Of a DNA stretch of 64,000 nt, positions 43,472 through 51,367 are shown piece by piece. Source of the DNA: Inquilinus limosus (GTDB lineage: Bacteria > Pseudomonadota > Alphaproteobacteria > DSM-16000 > Inquilinaceae); contig NZ_NHON01000004.1 in NCBI RefSeq assembly GCF_002195995.1, forward strand, positions 91,324 through 155,323. The letters run 5' to 3'. The position numbers and the translations under genes were made by a program. Positions within the stretch are counted from its first letter, which is position 1. Each line of letters begins with the position of its first letter. The notes under the pieces are model-generated. The model did not search any database, was not told the origin of the DNA, and saw only the letters and a list, made by a program, of their open reading frames with translations.

Positions 43472-44248
43472 ATGGATCTCGGCATCAAAGGCCTGCGCGT
43501 CCTGGTCACCGCCGGCGCCTCCGGCATCGGGCGGGAGATCGTCCGCGCCTTCGTCGAGGAGGGCGCTCGCGTTCATGTCAGCGACATCGACCGGGCGGCG
43601 CTCGAGGCGCTGGCCGCCGAAACCCCGGCGATCACCGCGACCGCGGCCGACATGTCCGACCGGGCGGCCGTGGCCCGGCTGTTCGACGAGGCGCTGGCGA
43701 CGCTGGGCGGGCTGGATTGCCTGGTCAACAATGTCGGCATCGCCGGCCCGACCGGCCGGGTCGACCAGATCGATCCGGCGGACTGGGACCGGACGCTGGC
43801 GGTCAACATCACCGGCCAGTTCAACTGCACCCGCCTGGCCGTGCCGCATCTGGCGAAGAGCGGCAACGCCTCCATCATCAACCTGTCCTCCTCGGCCGGG
43901 CGGCTGGGCTTTCCGTTGCGCACGCCCTATGCCGCCTCGAAATGGGCGGTGATCGGCTTCACCAAGTCGCTGTCGATCGAGCTCGGGCCGCTGGGTATCC
44001 GGGTCAACGCGATCCAGCCCGGCATCGTCGAGGGCGACCGCATCCGCCGCGTCTTCGCCGCCAAGGCCGAGCAGCGCGGTGTCACGGCCGAGGCGCTGCA
44101 GGAGCAGTCCCTGGCCCAGGCCTCGATCCGCGAGATGATCCAGCCGCGCCAGCTGGCCGACCAGATCCTGCTGCTGGCCTCGCCGCGCGGCCGTACCATT
44201 TCCGGCCAGGCGATCAGCATCTGCGGCGACCTGCAGTCGCTGGCCTGA
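43472..44248 (+). CDS. SDR family oxidoreductase
   Basis: 258 residues. Nucleotide site VLVTAGASGIGREIV (TAGxxxGIG variant of TGxxxGIG), DxxD region, NNVGIAGPTG (NNxG), catalytic Ser in INLSSSAGRLG, YAASKWAVIGFTKSL (YxxxK) and PGIVEGDRI. The AG in place of TG at the first loop position is mild. It diverges from the dehydrogenase/BKACE pair and may act in the same catabolic route. Substrate unknown. Confidence 0.92.
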   Translation: MDLGIKGLRVLVTAGASGIGREIVRAFVEEGARVHVSDIDRAALEALAAETPAITATAADMSDRAAVARLFDEALATLGGLDCLVNNVGIAGPTGRVDQIDPADWDRTLAVNITGQFNCTRLAVPHLAKSGNASIINLSSSAGRLGFPLRTPYAASKWAVIGFTKSLSIELGPLGIRVNAIQPGIVEGDRIRRVFAAKAEQRGVTAEALQEQSLAQASIREMIQPRQLADQILLLASPRGRTISGQAISICGDLQSLA

Positions 44249-44395
44249 GGACCGTGTGGATCAGCGTTGCGCGGACTTTCGGCAGGGAAGGGCTTTTCAG
44301 ACCTTGCCTGCTCGGTTCTTTAATGGGAATGCGGTCGGCCTGATTCTCAACAAATTCGTCTAATATCAGGCGATGGGGTGCGTTCGGAGGGGAAG

Positions 44396-46180
44396 ATGGT
44401 GGGTAAGGGATCTGAAGTGTCGAGAGTGGGGCGCGCAGCCGCATTGGCCTGCGCGCTGCTCGGGGTGTTCGGCGTATCGTCCGGCCACGCGCAGCACATC
44501 GTGCCCGGCCAGCGATCCAGCGTCATCGCATCCGACCCGGCCACCCTGGAGCAGTCGCTGAACCTGGACGAGAAGAAGCTGGTCCAGGAGGGGCTGGCCT
44601 GGCTCGGCTTCTACAAGGGCTGGTTCGACGGAGCCTTCGGAAATGGCACGCGCACCGCGCTCTCTGCCTGGCAGGGGCAGAACGGCGTCGCCACCAACGG
44701 CGAACTGGACCCCGACCAGGCGGTCACACTTGCCGGCACCGCCCTGGCGATGCGGGACAAGACCGGCTGGCAGCCGCTCTCCGATTCCAGGAGCGGGATC
44801 ATCATCTCCTACCCTTCCAAGGTCCTGACCAAGCGGTCGGATTCGGAGGCGGGCGGCGTCACCCTGGACGACCCCGACGGCGGCGCGTCGCTGATGACGA
44901 TGCGCTTCACCGACGTGACGGACGGCCAGATCAACTCGTTCTACGATGCCCTCTCCGGCAGCGGCGAATCCGAGATCACCTACGAGTTCCGCCGGAACAA
45001 CCTGTTCATCGTCACCGGCAACCGCAAGGGCGGCAAGTTCTACAGCCGCTTTGAGCAGCGCGGCCGCGAGATCCGCGGCTACGACCTGATCTGGCGGGCC
45101 GATCACGACGCCGATCTGCAGGCGCTGTCGGTGCTGATCTCGAACAGCTTCTATCCGTTCGGCTATGACAAGCCCCCGGCCGATCCGAGCTATCCGACCC
45201 TGATGGCGCTGGCCGATGCCCGGGGCCAGCAGGGCGGCTCGGCCGGCGCCTCGGCCGAGCCGCAGGAGTCCAGCGGATCGCAGCAGGCCAGCAGCCGCCC
45301 CCCCGCGGATCAGCCGCCGGCTGCCCGCGACTCGTCGGGGACCGACGCCACGCCCCCGTCCCATCAGGACGACCAGGCCGATTCGAGCGACGGGAAGCAG
45401 GCGGAAGAGGACGGGCAATTCGCCTTCGCCTATCTGGAGCCGAAGAGCCCGGGGCTGAAGGAGGCCTACGAGCTGACGCGCGACACCGACCTGCTGCGCC
45501 GCAATCCCGAGATCGCCTGGATGAACGGGATGTTCGAGCTGCCGCGCCAGCTGCGCTATGTCGGCGCGGAATGCGGGGCGGTGAACGCGTTCTACTCACC
45601 CAAGGATTCGGCGATCGTGCTGTGCTACGAGCTGGTCGATTCCCTGGCGCAGCAGGGCATGAAGCTGGCTGAGAAGGCGGATCCGAAGTCAAACATCCTC
45701 GGCGCCTACATCGCCAGCAACATCCGCTTCATCCTGCTGCACGAGACCGGCCACGCCCTGATCGACATGCTGAGCCTCCCCTCGACGGGCCGGGAGGAGG
45801 ATGCGGTCGACCAGATGGCGGCGATGATGATCCTGCTCAATCCCGGCGGCAAGGAGACGAGCGACCAGATCGCCGAGGTGCTGCGGATGGCCGCCATCTG
45901 GTTCCAGAACAACGCCTCCGTCGGCGACGACGCCAGCCAGAACATGCAGGTCTTCGCCGACGAGCACTCCCTCAGCGAGCAGCGCTTCTTCAACCTGCTG
46001 TGCTACATGTACGGCCACGACGAGGACACCTACGACTGGATCGTCCGGGAGAAGTTCTTGCCCGAGGCGCGGGCCGCCCGCTGCTCCGACGAATCGCGCA
46101 AGATGTTCAAGGCCTGGGCCGCTCTGCTGGCGCCGCACTTCACCCCGCGCTACCAGGCGATCGCGCGCATGCTGCGATAA
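44396..46180 (+). CDS. Exported peptidoglycan-binding / DUF4344 putative metallopeptidase
   Basis: 594 residues from the ATG at 44396 (GGAGG just before); a GTG 18 bases upstream is possible. Signal peptide through VSSGHAQ; PG_binding_1-type helices at about 55-110 (LVQEGLAWLGFYKGWFDGAFGNGTRTALSAWQ); a beta-rich middle domain 125-255; a Ser/Gln/Pro linker 278-340; and a C-terminal DUF4344 domain with the zinc motif HETGH at 449-453 and a downstream Glu/Asp set (GREEDAVDQMAAMMIL). I infer a periplasmic metalloenzyme tethered to the cell wall. The following lipoprotein gene is on the same strand 41 bases later. Confidence 0.85.
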   Translation: MVGKGSEVSRVGRAAALACALLGVFGVSSGHAQHIVPGQRSSVIASDPATLEQSLNLDEKKLVQEGLAWLGFYKGWFDGAFGNGTRTALSAWQGQNGVATNGELDPDQAVTLAGTALAMRDKTGWQPLSDSRSGIIISYPSKVLTKRSDSEAGGVTLDDPDGGASLMTMRFTDVTDGQINSFYDALSGSGESEITYEFRRNNLFIVTGNRKGGKFYSRFEQRGREIRGYDLIWRADHDADLQALSVLISNSFYPFGYDKPPADPSYPTLMALADARGQQGGSAGASAEPQESSGSQQASSRPPADQPPAARDSSGTDATPPSHQDDQADSSDGKQAEEDGQFAFAYLEPKSPGLKEAYELTRDTDLLRRNPEIAWMNGMFELPRQLRYVGAECGAVNAFYSPKDSAIVLCYELVDSLAQQGMKLAEKADPKSNILGAYIASNIRFILLHETGHALIDMLSLPSTGREEDAVDQMAAMMILLNPGGKETSDQIAEVLRMAAIWFQNNASVGDDASQNMQVFADEHSLSEQRFFNLLCYMYGHDEDTYDWIVREKFLPEARAARCSDESRKMFKAWAALLAPHFTPRYQAIARMLR

Positions 46181-46221
46181 GCCCGCCTGAACTGCCGCCT
46201 CGGCAATCACAGGATTTCAGA

Positions 46222-46668
46222 ATGACGTTCCGCCTGCCGCGGGCAAGGGCCTTGGCGTTCCTCGCCCTCTTCGCGGCGCCGGCCCTCACCGGCTGCCTGT
46301 CGTCCGGACCGAACAAGGTGCAGCAGATGGGCGACGCCATGGTCGGCAAGCCCCTCGACGTCGCCTTCCAGGCATTCGGCCAGCCCAATATCGGCATCGG
46401 GCCGAGCCCGGGCGGCCAGGACGGCTTCTACCAATGGAGCCACACCCGGGTCAGCACCGGCACCCAGTTCGTGCAGACCGGCCAATCCTCCGGCGCCATG
46501 GTGGGCATGACCCAGGGTGGCCAGGGCATCGCCTCGATGCCGATCTACCAGAGCCGGCCCACGGGCTACTACCAGCAGCAGGAGACGGTCGACTATCTCT
46601 GCAGCATCATCGTGTCGACCAACCCCCAGAACATCATCAAGGAGGTCACGGTCGCGGGCTGCGACTGA
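46222..46668 (+). CDS. Small outer-membrane-type lipoprotein
   Basis: 148 residues. Signal RARALAFLALFAAPALTGC with lipobox LTGC. The mature part begins LSSGPNKVQQMGDAMVGKPLDVAFQAFG, resembling the short lipoproteins that carry a 'GKPxxxxxxxFGxP' repeat-like motif, then an aromatic/Gln-rich region (GYYQQQETVDYLCSIIV) with two Cys. Function unknown. Likely co-transcribed with the DUF4344 protein gene. Confidence 0.75.
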   Translation: MTFRLPRARALAFLALFAAPALTGCLSSGPNKVQQMGDAMVGKPLDVAFQAFGQPNIGIGPSPGGQDGFYQWSHTRVSTGTQFVQTGQSSGAMVGMTQGGQGIASMPIYQSRPTGYYQQQETVDYLCSIIVSTNPQNIIKEVTVAGCD

Positions 46669-46673
46669 CCCTG

Positions 46674-47579
46674 TCAGGCGACAGCGGCGAGGCCGGGCAG
46701 GGCATCGCGTACCGACTGTGCCAGAATCGCGGCCAGGCGGGCGGTGACCGGATCCGGCTCGGCCTCGGCCCGCAGCAGAGTCAGGGGCAAGGCCGGGAGG
46801 GCCGGCGCCCTGGCCGGCTCCAGCACCCGAACGCTGCCCGGCAGCCCGAAATCGGTGCGGATGGTGACGCCGAGCCCGGCTGCCACCGCCGCCCACAGCC
46901 CGCCCAGGCTGGGGCTGACGAAGGCCAGGCGCCAGGGAATGCCGGCACGGTCCAACGCCGTGGTCGCGGCCGTGCGCAGCAGGCACGGCGCCTCCAGCAC
47001 CGCCAGCGGCAGCGGCTCGTGGGGCTGATCGTCCACGGAACCGAAGAACCCGCCGCCGGCGGCCGGCCCGACCCAGCGCGTCGGCAGCTCCGCCACCCGC
47101 TCGACATGGGGCAGGGCGCCGCCGTCGCCCCAGGCCAGCGCCAGGTCGAGTTGGCCGGACCCGACCCGGTCCAGCAGGTCGAAGCTGCGGGCGATCCGGG
47201 CTTCGATCCGCACCTTGGGATGGGCGCGGGCGAAGCGCCCCAGCACCGCCGGCAGCAGCGCCTCGCCGAAATCCTCCGACAGGCCGAGCCGCACCCAGCC
47301 CTGCAGATCGATGCCATGGACCGCGGCCGCCGCCTCGTCGTTCAGCGCCAGCAGCCGCCGGGCATAGGCCAGCATGGTCTCGCCGGCCTCGGTCAGGGCC
47401 AGGCCGCGGCCGGATCTGCGGAAGATCGGCGTGCCGGCCTGCTCCTCAAGCTTGCGCAGCTGGGCGCTGACCGCCGAGGTCGACCGCCCCAGCCGGTCGG
47501 CCGCCTTGGCGTAGCTGCCCAGCTCCATGCCCGTGGCGAAGCTGCGCAGCACATCCAGGTCGAAGGTGATCCGGCGCAT
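46674..47579 (-). CDS. LysR-family transcriptional regulator
   Basis: 301 residues from the ATG at 47579. HTH: ELGSYAKAADRLGRSTSAVSAQLRKLEEQAG; effector domain from GWVRLGLSEDFGEALLPAVL. It diverges from the tautomerase-cupin-DUF4865 operon. The intergenic inverted repeat at 47597-47615 fits a LysR T-N11-A box and is the probable operator. Confidence 0.93.
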   Translation of the reverse strand: MRRITFDLDVLRSFATGMELGSYAKAADRLGRSTSAVSAQLRKLEEQAGTPIFRRSGRGLALTEAGETMLAYARRLLALNDEAAAAVHGIDLQGWVRLGLSEDFGEALLPAVLGRFARAHPKVRIEARIARSFDLLDRVGSGQLDLALAWGDGGALPHVERVAELPTRWVGPAAGGGFFGSVDDQPHEPLPLAVLEAPCLLRTAATTALDRAGIPWRLAFVSPSLGGLWAAVAAGLGVTIRTDFGLPGSVRVLEPARAPALPALPLTLLRAEAEPDPVTARLAAILAQSVRDALPGLAAVA

Positions 47580-47596
47580 GATCACTGTCCCAATTT

Positions 47597-47615
47597 TCTG
47601 AATCAAATGTTCAGA
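47597..47615. promoter_or_regulatory. Probable LysR operator
   Basis: TCTGAA and TTCAGA form an exact 6-bp inverted repeat around seven bases; outer T and A fit LysR-type boxes. It lies 18 bases from the LysR start codon and about 67 from the tautomerase start, in an AT-rich patch. Confidence 0.65.
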
Positions 47616-47681
47616 TAATTCCGATTTTCCGGACAAACCTGCGGCGCCATCTTCCGGACGTCAAGTCCGATGGAGGTCGCC

Positions 47682-48083
47682 ATGCCGCTCACTCGCATCT
47701 CGCTCGCCAGAGGCAAGCCGCCCGAATATCTGCGCGTGCTCTCCGACAGCCTCCACCGAGCGCTGGTCGACGCCTTCGAGGTTCCGCCCGACGACCGCTT
47801 CCAGGTCATCCACCAGCATGAGCCGGGAGAGCTGGTGTTCGACCGCCACTATCTCGGCGGCCCGCGCTCGGACGATTTCGTGCTGTTCCAGGTGACCGCC
47901 GGCCGGCCACGCAGCACCGCGACCAAGGCGGCGTTCTACCGGTGCCTGGTCGGGCACCTGGCCGAGGCGCCGGGCCTGCGGCCGGAGGATGTCATGGTGG
48001 TGATCTCGACCACCTGGCTCGACGACTGGTCCTTCGCCGGCGGCGTCGCCTCGATGGTCCAGGATGGCGGAACCGGCCGATGA
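47682..48083 (+). CDS. Tautomerase (4-oxalocrotonate tautomerase / MIF superfamily)
   Basis: 133 residues. The ATG at 47682 gives Pro as residue 2 (MPLTRISLARGK), the catalytic N-terminal proline once Met is removed; GGAGG lies 8 bases upstream. A later region, DRHYLGGPRSDDFVLFQVTAG, suits a tautomerase of the longer 130-residue type. The end overlaps the cupin gene (ATGA). It probably isomerises an unsaturated keto acid; substrate unknown. Confidence 0.88.
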   Translation: MPLTRISLARGKPPEYLRVLSDSLHRALVDAFEVPPDDRFQVIHQHEPGELVFDRHYLGGPRSDDFVLFQVTAGRPRSTATKAAFYRCLVGHLAEAPGLRPEDVMVVISTTWLDDWSFAGGVASMVQDGGTGR

Positions 48084-48487
48084 GCGCCGAGACAGGGCCG
48101 GGCAACCCCGGCGAGATGACCATCCGCCGCGCCGGCAGCGCCATCGCCCGCGCGCCGGACGGCATCGCCAGCGGCCCGTTCTGGGCGGAATGGCTGCTGC
48201 ACGGCCGCCTCGACGGCGAGATGACGGCGATGCGCGCCACCGTCGACCCCGGCATCCGCACGCGCTGGCACAGCCACCCGCTCGGGCAGCTGCTCTATGT
48301 CCTGCAGGGCGTCGGCCTGGTGCAGCGCGCCGGCGGCCCGGTGGTGGAGGTGAGGGCGGGGGACAGCGTCTGGTTCGCGCCGGAGGAGCGGCACTGGCAC
48401 GGCGCTTCCGCCGACAGCGTCTTCACCTATCTCAGCATCCAGCCGATCCGGGCCGGCACCGCGGTGCATTGGATGGAACCCGTCTGA
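48080..48487 (+). CDS. Cupin-domain protein
   Basis: 135 residues. One beta-barrel with the two cupin motifs: TRWHSHPLGQLLYVLQG and AGDSVWFAPEERHWHG, whose His residues would bind a metal. It resembles small quercetinase-like or carboxymuconolactone-associated cupins. Start codon overlaps the tautomerase stop, so translation is coupled. Part of the tautomerase-cupin-DUF4865 operon. Confidence 0.88.
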   Translation: MSAETGPGNPGEMTIRRAGSAIARAPDGIASGPFWAEWLLHGRLDGEMTAMRATVDPGIRTRWHSHPLGQLLYVLQGVGLVQRAGGPVVEVRAGDSVWFAPEERHWHGASADSVFTYLSIQPIRAGTAVHWMEPV

Positions 48488-48511
48488 CCGAAACCAGGAG
48501 CGTCAATCATC

Positions 48512-49093
48512 ATGTATGCGATGCAGTATGAGATCACCCTGCCGGCCGATTACGACATGCAGGTCATCCGCCGCCGGGTCGCGGCCAAGGCGCCCGCGCT
48601 CGACAACCTGCCGGGGCTCGGGCTCAAGGCTTATCTGATCCGCGAGCGCGGCGTCGACGGTTCGCCGGTCAACCAGTACGCCCCCTTCTACCTGTGGGCC
48701 TCGACCGAAGGCATGGGCGGGTTTCTGTGGGGCGGGGACGGCTTCGGCAGCGTCGTCGGGTCCTTCGGCCGGCCGCCGGTGCGGCACTGGACCGGAGTGG
48801 CCTGCCTGGCAGGGCCGGATCGCGACGGCGCCCCGAGCCATGCCACCCGCCGCACCGAGCCGCTGCCGGCCGATGCCGATCCGGCGGGCCTCGTCACCGA
48901 GGCGGTCGCGGATCTGGAGCGGCACGCCCGGCAGCCCGGAATCCACACCGCGGCCCTGGTGATCGATCCGCGGTCGTGGGAGCTGGTGCGCTTCACCCTG
49001 TGGACCGATCCCGCCCCGGCGGAGGACGCGCCGCTGTACCAGGTGCTCCATCTGTCGACGCCGCAGCTCGGGGAGATCACGCGCGCGGCCTGA
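48512..49093 (+). CDS. DUF4865 family protein
   Basis: 193 residues. The conserved opening MYAMQYEITLPADYDMQVIRRRV and GLGLKAYLIRERG, NQYAPFYLW identify DUF4865. The domain resembles dimeric alpha/beta-barrel monooxygenase-like proteins, but no activity is established to my knowledge. Families with this domain often sit beside a tautomerase and a LysR gene, as here. It follows the cupin gene by 24 bases. Confidence 0.88.
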   Translation: MYAMQYEITLPADYDMQVIRRRVAAKAPALDNLPGLGLKAYLIRERGVDGSPVNQYAPFYLWASTEGMGGFLWGGDGFGSVVGSFGRPPVRHWTGVACLAGPDRDGAPSHATRRTEPLPADADPAGLVTEAVADLERHARQPGIHTAALVIDPRSWELVRFTLWTDPAPAEDAPLYQVLHLSTPQLGEITRAA

Positions 49094-49260
49094 CGGGGCG
49101 TGCCGTTTCTGGCACGTGACCCAGGTCACCTCCGGTTCCGCCGTCCCGGTGCGATCGTCCGGGCGTTGCACAGGCGGCGGGTTCCAACGCCGCCGGAACC
49201 GGAGTCAGAGCCTTGTTTCAGTATCGGACAGAGCCGGCCGCATCCCACGCCTCTTTGCAG

Positions 49261-50028
49261 ATGGGGCTCGAGATGCAATCGGTCCGGCAGGAGGCCGGCC
49301 CGGCGCATCATCGCGCGATCCGGGTCGTCGTCGCCGATGACGACCCCGTGATGCGCCGCTCCATCGTCGACTATCTGGAGAGCAACGGCGTGCGGGCGGC
49401 TGCGGCGGCCGGGCGCCGGGACCTGGCCCGCTACATCAGCGAGACCAACCCCGACCTGGTGATCCTGGACCTGCAGCTCGACCAGGAGAACAGCCTGCCG
49501 CTGCTCGGCGAGATCCGGTCGAAATCCGGCGGACCGGCGATCATCGGGATCGGGCGCGGCCGGGAGGAGATCGACCGCGTCGTCGGGCTGGAGCTCGGCG
49601 CCGACGACTATCTCGCCAAGCCTTTCGGATTGCGCGAGCTGCTGGCGCGGATCCGCGCGATCCTGCGCGGGCGTGACGCTCCCCGGGCAGCCTCGCAGCG
49701 GGTCCCCGAGCGCGGCCGCTGCCGGTTCGGCGGCTGGCAGCTCGAGCGGCGCCTGCGGCGGCTGACCGACCCCCAGGGCGCCGTGGTGGCGCTGTCGAAG
49801 AGCGAATATGCGCTGCTGGTCGCCTTCGTCGAGGCGCCGCAGCGGCCGCTGTCGCGCGAGCAACTGCTGCAGGCGACGCGGGTCCATGAGGATGTGTTCG
49901 ACCGCAGCGTCGATGTCCAGGTACTGCGGTTGCGCCGCAAGCTGGAGGCCGACCCGCGCGACCCGCAGATCATCCGCACCGAGCGCGGCGTCGGCTACGT
50001 CTTCACGCTGCCGGTCGAGGTGCAGTGA
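49261..50028 (+). CDS. OmpR-type response regulator, orphan
   Basis: About 255 residues if the ATG at 49261 is used; a TTG at 49213 and an ATG at 49273 are alternatives and no ribosome-binding site decides. Receiver: VVVADDDPVMRRSIVDYL, phosphoacceptor Asp in LVILDLQLDQENS, Lys in DDYLAKPFGLRELL. Winged helix: LSKSEYALLVAFVEAPQRPLSREQLLQ and DVQVLRLRRKLE. No kinase gene is adjacent. The last 26 bases overlap the 3' end of the ECF sigma gene on the other strand, so the two transcripts are antisense there. Confidence 0.9.
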   Translation: MGLEMQSVRQEAGPAHHRAIRVVVADDDPVMRRSIVDYLESNGVRAAAAAGRRDLARYISETNPDLVILDLQLDQENSLPLLGEIRSKSGGPAIIGIGRGREEIDRVVGLELGADDYLAKPFGLRELLARIRAILRGRDAPRAASQRVPERGRCRFGGWQLERRLRRLTDPQGAVVALSKSEYALLVAFVEAPQRPLSREQLLQATRVHEDVFDRSVDVQVLRLRRKLEADPRDPQIIRTERGVGYVFTLPVEVQ

Positions 50029-50539
50029 CGCCTCGATGGATGGAGTGGCCCTCGCCGCGCAGCGCGTGCCGCGCCCGGGCGAGGCGTGACCGGATGGTGC
50101 CGATCGGGACGTGAAGCTGCTCCGCCGCCTCCTCGTAGGAGGCGCCGTTGATCGCCACCAGGCGCAGCACGTCGCGATGGCTGCGCGACAGGGTGGGCCA
50201 GCGCTCCTCCAGCTCGCGCACCTCGATTGCGTCGGTCTGGCTGGGCGGCGACGGCAGGTCCCAGCCCTCGATCGGCACCATCTCGGTCTGGTTGCGCTTG
50301 CCCGCGACGAACTTCGAAAGGTGCAGGCGGCGCATCATGACGATGAGCCAGGCCACGATGTTGCTGCCGGGCCGCCAGAGATGGAGCTTGAGGGCGGCCC
50401 GCAGCAGGGTCTCCTGGATCAGGTCGTCGGCATCGGCGCGATTGCGGGTCAGGCTGACCGCATAGCGCCGGAGGTCCGGAATGCAGGGAGCGACGGTCGC
50501 GAGAAACTGCCGCTCGGTGGCGGCGGAGATGGCCGGCAT
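50003..50539 (-). CDS. ECF-type RNA polymerase sigma factor
   Basis: 178 residues. Region 2: PDLRRYAVSLTRNRADADDLIQETLLRAALKLHLW, with the -10 contact segment RPGSNIVAWLIVMMRRLHLSKF. Region 4: LSRSHRDVLRLVAINGASYEEAAEQLHVPIGTIRSRLARARHAL. It resembles EcfG-like general-stress sigma factors (ECF15 or related). No anti-sigma gene such as nepR is beside it. A sequence of the GGAAC-N16-GGTT type upstream suggests autoregulation or control by another EcfG. Confidence 0.92.
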   Translation of the reverse strand: MPAISAATERQFLATVAPCIPDLRRYAVSLTRNRADADDLIQETLLRAALKLHLWRPGSNIVAWLIVMMRRLHLSKFVAGKRNQTEMVPIEGWDLPSPPSQTDAIEVRELEERWPTLSRSHRDVLRLVAINGASYEEAAEQLHVPIGTIRSRLARARHALRGEGHSIHRGVTAPRPAA

Positions 50540-50573
50540 CGGAAGCGTCCGTGTTGCGACTGACTGCTGAGGA

Positions 50574-50598
50574 AACCGATGGGGGACCCGACTGTTCC
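50574..50598 (-). promoter_or_regulatory. ECF-sigma-type promoter of the sigma factor gene
   Basis: Reading the minus strand: GGAAC (50598-50594), 16 bases, then GGTT (50577-50574). The EcfG consensus is GGAAC-N16/17-CGTT. It ends about 35 bases before the sigma factor's ATG. One of four -10 bases differs. Confidence 0.55.
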
Positions 50599-50930
50599 GT
50601 TAAAAATCCCGCTTCCTCGATCCACCTCAGAGTAAAATCCCGCTTCGCTGGACGTATATCGACACCAGGCCTCAGATTTCCTGACGCCGATCCATCAATT
50701 GATATCGCCCGATTTCATGATTCCGGAATCGACACACCCGGAGAAAGGTCGGTGTGTCAAAGAAATATCATTTATCGGATGCGAGGATTCCTGGCCCGTC
50801 GGCGATTTCAAGGGCATAGGCGACTTTATCGCACCGCGGGCGGAACAATCGCCTGCGCTCGATCATTGGCTCAATGTCCTCTGCCGCAACGCGGCGGAGG
50901 CGAACCCTGCCAGCCTGATGGAGAGGTCCA
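50599..50930. other. Intergenic region, lower GC, no clear gene
   Basis: 332 bases. A 12-bp direct repeat AAAATCCCGCTT occurs near 50603 and again near 50636. Short frames here (for example from 50699) lack a ribosome-binding site and conserved features. It should contain the promoter of the small secreted protein gene. Confidence 0.4.
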
Positions 50931-51239
50931 GTGAAACTCGCTCTTCTCGCTGCCGCGGCGGTCATCGTCGCCACACCCGCCTTCGCCGACTGCCAGTCGG
51001 ACGCCCAGATGCAGGCGCAGAAGGTCCGCGCCGCGACCCAGACCTTGCAGGAACAGTCCAACGCGCCGATGGCGGACCAGTGCCGAACCGGCATGGGGCT
51101 GATCGCCGAGGCCAAGCGCCTCAACACGATCCGCCAGAACTGTCAGGCGGAGCTGCAGCTCACGGCCCAGGACCTGCAGCAGGCGGACCAGCGGATCCAG
51201 GCCGCCGACCAGGAATACACCGCCCGCTGCGGCGGCTGA
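50931..51239 (+). CDS. Small secreted coiled-coil protein
   Basis: 102 residues starting with GTG (GGAGAGG upstream). Signal peptide KLALLAAAAVIVATPAFA, then a helical mature domain rich in Gln/Ala: DAQMQAQKVRAATQTLQEQS, LTAQDLQQADQRIQAADQEY. Four Cys, one at each end and two between, probably pair. Function unknown; size and layout recall small periplasmic helical proteins. It is followed by a hairpin. Confidence 0.75.
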   Translation: MKLALLAAAAVIVATPAFADCQSDAQMQAQKVRAATQTLQEQSNAPMADQCRTGMGLIAEAKRLNTIRQNCQAELQLTAQDLQQADQRIQAADQEYTARCGG

Positions 51240-51260
51240 TTCCACCGATCCGACGGTGAA

Positions 51261-51291
51261 AGGGGCCGGCTCCCGCGGGACCGGCCCCTTC
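51261..51291 (+). terminator. Probable terminator hairpin
   Basis: AAGGGGCCGG (51261-51270) pairs perfectly with CCGGCCCCTT (51282-51291) around an 11-base loop; no T-run follows. It separates the small secreted protein gene from the lipid-kinase-like gene. Confidence 0.6.
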
Positions 51292-51367
51292 CGTATCAGC
51301 CCGTCAGGGCTTGGCGGATGGTCAAGCCCTGACGGAACCCGACCCGCGACGCGGCGATTGCTCGACC

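Noticed and set aside
50551-50934. 127-codon frame upstream of the small secreted protein gene
   Set aside because: Poor start context and atypical composition; it covers the likely promoters of the two flanking genes.
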